Shown here piece after piece: positions 59,073 through 64,000 of a stretch of 64,000 nucleotides of DNA. Below the pieces are notes generated by a model. It saw only the letters and a program-made list of their open reading frames with translations. It ran no database searches and had not been told where the DNA came from. Every line of letters begins with the position of its first letter. Within the stretch, counting starts at the first letter, position 1. This DNA comes from Mangrovactinospora gilvigrisea (GTDB taxonomy: Bacteria; Actinomycetota; Actinomycetes; Streptomycetales; Streptomycetaceae), in assembly GCF_001879105.1 (NCBI RefSeq), contig NZ_MLCF01000017.1, positions 1-64,000 of the forward strand, given 5' to 3'. The position numbers and the translations under genes were made by a program.

Positions 59073-62000
59073 ATGACGTCTGATCGAGCATTAGATTGCA
59101 GTGAGCGCGCAGGAGTTGGGCGACGGGGGGTGCTGGCGGCCGGGGTGGCGGCGCCGTTGGCCGCGCTGGCCGCGCCCGGCCGGGCCGGGGCGGAGGCACC
59201 GCTGGTGCTGCGGTCCGCCGAGCTGACCGTCGCCCTCGACCCCGCCTTCCCGCGCGTCCTCGGCTACACCTGGAACGCCACCGGCGACACCCTCGGCGGA
59301 GCCGTGGACGGCGCCGGCGGGCCCCGGACGGTCACCGTCGACGGCACCGCCGCCACCCCCGCCGTCGCCGTCACCCACCACGACGCGGCCCGCGCCGACT
59401 ACCGGCTGACGCTGCCGCACCTCACCCTCACCCTGCGCCTCGCGCTCTCCGGCGCGGTGCTGCGGCTCACCACCACCGGGCTCACCGAGGCCGCCGGGCA
59501 CCCGCTCACCTCCTTCGCCGTCCCCGGCTCCGGGCTCGTCTCCGTCTCCGACGCCCAGGCCGGCGCCGGCCTCGCCGCCGTCTGGCTCGACCCCGTCTAC
59601 GGCCATCAGACCGTCCACGAGACCATCGCCCCGCTCGCCGGCCTCGCCGCCGCCGACTGGTCGCCCGCCTCCTACGCGATGGTCAGCACCGGACGGCTGG
59701 CCGCCGCGATCGACTCCACCACCGTCGACCCCGCCCGCCTCGCCCAGCGCGTCGCCGCCGGCCCGGACGGCGCCCGGCACGCCGAGCTCGCCCCCGGCAG
59801 CTGGCTGCACCGCGGCCCCGCCGGCGACCTCGTCGGGCTCCCCGAGGCCGCGGTGATCGTCACCGCCGACCGCAACGGCGACGGCGCGGCCGACTGGCAG
59901 GACGGCGCCGTCGCGCTGCGCGAGATCATGGTCGACCCGCCCGCCGCCGACTGGTCGCGCACCCGCGTCGTCCAGGGCATCGCGATGAACTTCGCCAGCA
60001 ACGCCGACCAGCCCTTCCTCACCACCCTCGACGAGGTCAAGCGCGCCTGGCTGTGGACCGACGGGCTGCCCCAGGCGCTGCTGCTGAAGGGCTATCAGTC
60101 CGAGGGCCACGACTCGGCCCACAACGACTACGCCGGGCACTGGAACGAGCGCGCCGGCGGGCTCGCCGACCTGCGCACCCTCACCCGCACCGCGGCCCGC
60201 TACCAGGCCTCCGTCGGCGTCCACATCAACGCCTGGGAGGAGTACCCCGAGGCGCACAGCTTCCGCTGGGACCGCTCCAACGGCCCCACCGACCCCGGCT
60301 GGGCCTGGCTCGACCAGGCCTGGCACCTCGACACCGCCAAGGACCAGTCGGACGGCGCCTTCGCGGAGCGCTTCGCCGCCCTCGCCGCGGCCCTCCCCGA
60401 GCTGGGCTTCGTCTACACCGACACCTTCTGGGCGGCCGGCTACCCCGCCTGGCGGCAGGCCGCCGCGATCGCCTCCCACCATCTGCCGCTCGGCGCCGAG
60501 GGCGACCCCGAGTTCGAGCGCACCGGCGTCTTCACCTACGCCGGCCAGACCGGCAACGGCCTCCCTTCGCAGATCGTCCGCTTCCTCCGCAACCACCAGC
60601 GGGACGCCTGGGGTCACCACCCGCTGCTGCTCGCCGTGCGGAACACCAACTACCAGGGCTGGCAGGGCCAGCACGACACCCGGCCGTGGGTCGCCGCCAC
60701 CTTCGGCACCAACCTGCCCACCAAGTTCCTCCAGCACCACGAGCTGCTGCGGCTCACCGCCGACCGCGCGGAGTTCACCGGCGGGGTGGTCGCCTCCACC
60801 GAGTCCGGCGGCTACCGGATCACCCGCGGCGGGCGGACGGTGATGGACGGCGAGGCCGTCTTCGTGCCCTGGCCGCCCACCGCCCCCAACCGCGTCTACC
60901 ACTGGAACCCGGACGGCGGCGCCACCACCTGGCAGCTCCCGCCGGAGTGGGGGAGCCCGGCGGGCGTGCGGGCCTACCCGCTGACCGACACCGGCCGCGG
61001 CGACCCCGTCACCCTGCCGGTGAGCGGCGGCGGCGTCCGCATCGACGCGGCGGCCGGGGCGCCCTATGTGCTCTACCCCAAGGCCGCCCCCGCCCGGACG
61101 CCGGTCGCCTACGGCGAGGGCGGGCACCTCGCCGACCCCGGCTTCCTCGCCCGGACGCTCGCCGACTGGGCGCCGTCCCACCCCGACGGGCTCGCCGTCG
61201 CCGACGACGGCAACGGCCTGCCGTTCCTGCGCGTCGCGGCCGGCGCCGGACGCAGCGTCCAGCAGCGGCCGCGCGGGCTGGCGCCCGGCACCTACGCCGC
61301 CTCGGCGCGGGTGCGGATCACCGGCGGCAGCCGGCGCGCCGAGATCCGCGTCACCGGGCACGGCGGCGCCGCGGCCGTCAACTGGCTCACCGACTCGCCG
61401 GTCCCGGACCGGATCGCCGCCTCGCGCCGCTCCGGCACCGGCTTCCAGCCGCTGCGGGTGCTGTTCACCGTGGCGCCGGGACGGCAGGGCAAGGTGCTGC
61501 TCACCCTCGCCGCGGACGACGGCCCGGACGGCGCCACCGCCGACTTCGCCGACGTCCGGCTGGTGGCGCTGCCCGGCGCCGACCCCGCCCAGGGCGGCCA
61601 CGTCCTCCACGAGGACTTCGAGCACGTCGACTTCGGCTGGGGCCCGTTCGTCTACACCGGCAACGGCGGCTCCGACCCGCGCACCCACCTCTCCGAGACG
61701 CACCGCGGCTACACCCGGGACACCGTCTCCGGCCGGTTCTCGCTGAAGACCTTCGGCGACACCACCGGCCTGCTCTACCGCACACTTCCGCACACCCTGC
61801 GGCTGGAGCCGGGCCGCAGCTACCGGATCTCCTTCGACTACCAGGCCGACCCCGGCACCGACTACCGGGTGCGGCTGGGCTACGACGGTCCCGGCGGCAC
61901 CGCCTTCGAGGACGCGCTGCCGCCCACCGCGAGCCGCGCCCTGGACAGCCCGCCGCCGGCCGGCCCCGCCCCCGCGGGCTGGACCGACAGCCTTCCGCCG

Positions 62001-62144
62001 CAGTACAGCGCGCCGCACCGGAGCTACTCACGGACCGTCACCATCGGCCCCGCGTCGGACGGGACCGCCTGGCTCGGCATCGTGCACGCCAAGGGGGTGG
62101 CGTTCGTGCTCGACAACCTGGTCGTCGACGACGTCTCGCCGTAG
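59073..62144 (+). CDS. GH101-like endo-alpha-N-acetylgalactosaminidase, Tat-exported
   Basis: 1023 residues from ATG 59073. The N-terminus has a twin-arginine signal (GVGRRGVLAAGVAAPLAALA, cleavage after RAGA). A galactose-mutarotase-like beta domain (~35-280) precedes the TIM-barrel (~300-620) with VGVHINAWEEYPEAHSF, the GH101 pattern HxNxxExYPEA, a candidate nucleophile Asp450 in VYTDTFW and acid/base candidates Glu476 or Glu480 in LGAEGDPEFE. C-terminal beta-sandwich domains (~740-1020) look carbohydrate-binding. GH101 enzymes release Gal-beta-1,3-GalNAc from Ser/Thr O-glycans. Some spacing differs from pneumococcal enzymes, so the precise specificity is uncertain. Confidence 0.82.
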   Translation: MTSDRALDCSERAGVGRRGVLAAGVAAPLAALAAPGRAGAEAPLVLRSAELTVALDPAFPRVLGYTWNATGDTLGGAVDGAGGPRTVTVDGTAATPAVAVTHHDAARADYRLTLPHLTLTLRLALSGAVLRLTTTGLTEAAGHPLTSFAVPGSGLVSVSDAQAGAGLAAVWLDPVYGHQTVHETIAPLAGLAAADWSPASYAMVSTGRLAAAIDSTTVDPARLAQRVAAGPDGARHAELAPGSWLHRGPAGDLVGLPEAAVIVTADRNGDGAADWQDGAVALREIMVDPPAADWSRTRVVQGIAMNFASNADQPFLTTLDEVKRAWLWTDGLPQALLLKGYQSEGHDSAHNDYAGHWNERAGGLADLRTLTRTAARYQASVGVHINAWEEYPEAHSFRWDRSNGPTDPGWAWLDQAWHLDTAKDQSDGAFAERFAALAAALPELGFVYTDTFWAAGYPAWRQAAAIASHHLPLGAEGDPEFERTGVFTYAGQTGNGLPSQIVRFLRNHQRDAWGHHPLLLAVRNTNYQGWQGQHDTRPWVAATFGTNLPTKFLQHHELLRLTADRAEFTGGVVASTESGGYRITRGGRTVMDGEAVFVPWPPTAPNRVYHWNPDGGATTWQLPPEWGSPAGVRAYPLTDTGRGDPVTLPVSGGGVRIDAAAGAPYVLYPKAAPARTPVAYGEGGHLADPGFLARTLADWAPSHPDGLAVADDGNGLPFLRVAAGAGRSVQQRPRGLAPGTYAASARVRITGGSRRAEIRVTGHGGAAAVNWLTDSPVPDRIAASRRSGTGFQPLRVLFTVAPGRQGKVLLTLAADDGPDGATADFADVRLVALPGADPAQGGHVLHEDFEHVDFGWGPFVYTGNGGSDPRTHLSETHRGYTRDTVSGRFSLKTFGDTTGLLYRTLPHTLRLEPGRSYRISFDYQADPGTDYRVRLGYDGPGGTAFEDALPPTASRALDSPPPAGPAPAGWTDSLPPQYSAPHRSYSRTVTIGPASDGTAWLGIVHAKGVAFVLDNLVVDDVSP

Positions 62145-62177
62145 CGGTCGGGTGCGCGCGCCGCGTAGCGTGCGGGC

Positions 62178-63278
62178 ATGAGCGAGATGTTTGCGATTGT
62201 GGGTTCGTACACCTCGGCGGCGGCGCCCAACGCGCCCGGTGAGGGCGAGGGCGTCGCGGTGTTCCGGCAGGACGCGGCGACCGGAGCGCTGCGCCCGGTC
62301 GGCGCCGTCGATCCGGCGGTGGACCCGTCCTACCTGGCCCTGCACCCCGACGGCCGGACCGTCTACGCGGTCTCCGAGGCGGCGGACGGCCAGGTGTGGG
62401 CGTACCGCTTCGACCCGGCCGACGGCGCGCTGACCCGCCTGGGGGAGTCGCGCTCCACGCACGGCTCGGCGCCCTGCCACCTGTCGGTGGACCCCAGCGG
62501 GCGCTGGCTCGCGGTGGCCAACTACAGCTCCGGCACGGTGTCGCTGCATCCGCTCGGCGCGGACGGCGCGGTCGGGGAGGCCGCGGACGTCGCCCGGCAC
62601 GAGGGCAGCGGCCCGGTGACGGAGCGCCAGGAGGGCCCGCACGCGCACATGGCGGTCTTCCTGCCGGGCCGCGGAACGGTGGACGGGCACGCCGTGCTGC
62701 ACGTCACCGACCTGGGGCTGGACCAGGTGATCACCTATCACGTGGACCTGGAGAAGGGCGCGTTGATCCGCGCCTCGGCGGTGCGGCTGGAGCCGGGCAC
62801 GGGGCCGCGGCACCTGGTCCACCATGCGTCGGGGGCGACGTATGTGGCGGGCGAGCTGGACACCTCGGTGACGGTGCTGCGGCGGTCGCTCACCGGCGAC
62901 GGCGTGCTGGAGGTCGTGGGCAAGGTGCCGGCGGTGGTGGGGGAGCGGCCGCCGGCCAACGAGGAGAACTGGCCCTCGGCGATTCGGCTGTCGCCGTGCC
63001 AGCGGTATCTGTATGTCGCGAACCGCGGGCGGGACGTGGTGGGGGTGTTCCGGGTGGGGGCGGACGGGATGCCGGTGCCGGTGGAGGACGCGGCGGCGGG
63101 CGGGCCGATTCCGCGCGAGATCGGGTTCGTGGGGAAGTGGTTCTACGCGGGGGCGCAGTTGGGGGGCGTGGTGACCGCGTTCGACGTCGATGCCGACACG
63201 GGGGCGCTGACGTCCGCGGGCGTCGCGGCCGAGGTCGGCTCCCCGGTGGCGCTGCTGGCGGTGCCGGGCCGCGCGTGA
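62178..63278 (+). CDS. lactonase family seven-bladed beta-propeller
   Basis: 366 residues. Repeating blades with FxxDxxTGAL-type turns: VFRQDAATGALRPVG, YRFDPADGALTRLGES, FDVDADTGALTSAG, plus PCHLSVDPSGRWLAVANYSSGTV, EGPHAHMAVF and AIRLSPCQRYLYVANRGRD. This is the family of YbhE-type 6-phosphogluconolactonase, though many members have other lactone substrates. No signal peptide. TAGCGT (62166-62171) ends 6 nt before ATG, a leaderless promoter. Confidence 0.9.
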   Translation: MSEMFAIVGSYTSAAAPNAPGEGEGVAVFRQDAATGALRPVGAVDPAVDPSYLALHPDGRTVYAVSEAADGQVWAYRFDPADGALTRLGESRSTHGSAPCHLSVDPSGRWLAVANYSSGTVSLHPLGADGAVGEAADVARHEGSGPVTERQEGPHAHMAVFLPGRGTVDGHAVLHVTDLGLDQVITYHVDLEKGALIRASAVRLEPGTGPRHLVHHASGATYVAGELDTSVTVLRRSLTGDGVLEVVGKVPAVVGERPPANEENWPSAIRLSPCQRYLYVANRGRDVVGVFRVGADGMPVPVEDAAAGGPIPREIGFVGKWFYAGAQLGGVVTAFDVDADTGALTSAGVAAEVGSPVALLAVPGRA

Positions 63279-63300
63279 CGGCCGGCGCCGGCGCGGTGAT

Positions 63301-63321
63301 GCCGCCCTGAACCCCGGCACC
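63301..63321. repeat. exact copy of the 43.4-kb terminator left arm
   Basis: GCCGCCCTGAACCCCGGCAC plus C is identical over 21 nt to 43390-43410, where it forms one side of a terminator. Here the matching right arm is absent and the LytR-family stop codon follows 12 nt later, so this is a half element between convergent genes. Confidence 0.8.
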
Positions 63322-63332
63322 CCGCCCCGGTT

Positions 63333-64000
63333 TCAGTGCTGCCGGAGTTGCTCGAAGAGCGTGGCGGCCTCCTGCTTGTTCCACAGGACCGCTTCGCCGT
63401 CGGGGGTGGGGTAGCTGCCGGTGGAGATCGGGACGGTGAGTTCCTTGCCGTCGCCCTTGGAGACGCTGTTGAGCGCGGTGGCGAGGCGGGCCAGGTCGAG
63501 CAGGCCCGTCCCGTCGCTCAGCAGCAGCGCCTCGAAGACCGCGTTCATCGCCGGGTAGATCCGGAACGGGTTGAGCAGCACGTCCGCCGAGAGGAAGCGG
63601 TCCGCGAGGGCCGAGAGGAACTGCTGCTGGCGCTTCATCCGCCCGAAGTCCGACGTCGGGTCGAAGTAGCGGGCCCGGACGAAGGCCAGCGCCTGCTGCC
63701 CGTCGAGGGTCTGGCAGCCCACCGGGAGGTCCGCGCCCGACTTGCTGTCCTTCACCGGTGCCGTCAGGCAGATGTGCACGCCGCCCAGCGCGTCGACGAT
63801 GTTGACGAACCCCGCGAAGCCGATCTCCGCGTAGTGGTCCATCCGCAGCCCCGTCGCCGTCTCCACCGTGCGGACCAGCAGCGGCGCCCCGCCCTGGCCG
63901 AACGCCGAGTTGATCTTCGACTGGTGGGCGGCCGTCCCCTGGTACGCCGGGATGGTCACCCAGGAGTCGCGGGGGATGCTGACCAGCGTCGTCCCGTCGG
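63333..64000 (-). CDS. LytR-CpsA-Psr family protein, 5' part beyond the window
   Basis: The last ~222 residues of an LCP protein. The reading frame is open to the window edge, encoding GTTLVSIPRDSWVTIPAYQG, so the gene starts beyond 64000. LCP signatures: SIPRDSW, QSKINSAFGQGG, YAEIGFAGFVNIVDALGGV, LDGQQALAFVRARYFDPTSDFGRMKRQQQFL with conserved Arg residues. LCP enzymes attach teichoic acids or other glycopolymers to peptidoglycan at the outer face of the membrane; the anchoring helix would be in the missing N-terminus. The C-terminal ~70 residues carry the usual trailing helical region. Confidence 0.93.
   Translation of the reverse strand, partial: DGTTLVSIPRDSWVTIPAYQGTAAHQSKINSAFGQGGAPLLVRTVETATGLRMDHYAEIGFAGFVNIVDALGGVHICLTAPVKDSKSGADLPVGCQTLDGQQALAFVRARYFDPTSDFGRMKRQQQFLSALADRFLSADVLLNPFRIYPAMNAVFEALLLSDGTGLLDLARLATALNSVSKGDGKELTVPISTGSYPTPDGEAVLWNKQEAATLFEQLRQH

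Noticed and set aside
59091-62018. Very long antisense open frame (about 975 codons) opposite the GH101-like gene
   Set aside because: The plus-strand frame has domain motifs, a signal peptide and correct third-position bias; the antisense frame is a by-product of high GC content.
1-64000. tRNA, rRNA or known riboswitch
   Set aside because: Reading for T-loop (GTTCGA-type) and other conserved motifs by eye found no convincing candidate; a tRNAscan-SE and Rfam search would settle it.
1-64000. Secondary-metabolite biosynthetic cluster or prophage
   Set aside because: No PKS, NRPS, terpene, RiPP, integrase or phage structural genes; regulators present (AfsQ, DraR) act on clusters elsewhere.

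Overview
This is a 64 kb stretch of chromosome from a very GC-rich actinomycete, most likely Streptomyces or a close relative. The evidence is a third-position G/C bias in every gene, frequent GTG starts, ATGA/GTGA start-stop overlaps, many promoters whose -10 box lies only 6-8 nt before the start codon, and gene families typical of Streptomyces. From memory, the gene order up to about 43.4 kb follows one block of the S. coelicolor chromosome (adenosine deaminase, AfsQ, deo genes, AccA2/PccB/BirA, adenylate cyclase). From about 44 kb it follows a different block (YceI, FdhD, sigma factor, DraRK, PurKE, dipeptidase, LytR). The window therefore looks like mostly core genome with one rearrangement junction near 43.4-44.0 kb. 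I found no biosynthetic cluster, prophage, CRISPR array, rRNA or tRNA.

Layout. 0-5 kb: a hydrolase-like gene abutting a solitary IS605-type tnpB, then a hypothetical gene, adenosine deaminase and a small secreted protein. 5-14.4 kb: PspC, FMN reductase and VanZ proteins; the AfsQ1/AfsQ2 two-component system with its lipoprotein and divergent sigQ; a G-run-rich spacer; and an operon of three membrane-anchored exported proteins of unknown function. 14.4-24.5 kb: nucleoside and deoxyribose catabolism (two aldehyde dehydrogenases, DeoC, phosphopentomutase-like enzyme, purine nucleoside phosphorylase, a DeoR-type regulator) mixed with a PH-domain protein, an orphan RelE-like protein, a GGCT-like protein and an LpdA-type reductase. 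24.5-32.7 kb: a YceI protein, a MarR-controlled MFS efflux pump fused to Ig-like domains, and a peptide transporter/CocE hydrolase operon with a possible attenuator. 32.8-43.9 kb: acyl-CoA carboxylase genes (alpha, beta, epsilon) with divergent birA, a Maf pyrophosphatase, a small membrane protein, adenylate cyclase, a 571 bp non-coding inverted-repeat element, enoyl-CoA hydratase, a GGDEF protein and an F420/FMN oxidase. 44-52.4 kb: second YceI, FdhD, a SigB-type sigma factor with a partner-switching pair, a second POT transporter, DraR/DraK and GtrA. 52.5-64 kb: PurK/PurE, dipeptidase, CoA-binding protein, a 167 bp MITE-like element, UDP-glucose dehydrogenase, acyl-CoA dehydrogenase, a GH101-like glycosidase, a lactonase-type beta-propeller and a truncated LytR-CpsA-Psr gene.

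How the genes work together. Adenosine deaminase, purine nucleoside phosphorylase, the phosphomutase, DeoC and an aldehyde dehydrogenase form a plausible route from purine nucleosides to glyceraldehyde-3-phosphate and acetate. AccA2, PccB, the epsilon subunit and BirA make up a complete biotinylated carboxylase supplying (methyl)malonyl-CoA. AfsQ1/Q2-SigQ, DraR/DraK, adenylate cyclase, the GGDEF protein and the SigB-like module make this a regulator-dense region tied to development and antibiotic control. The least explained parts are the three-gene exported-protein operon at 11.9-14.4 kb, the Ig-like-domain proteins (MFS and two YceI), the inverted-repeat element at 40.5-41.1 kb, and a window-wide family of related hairpin arms.
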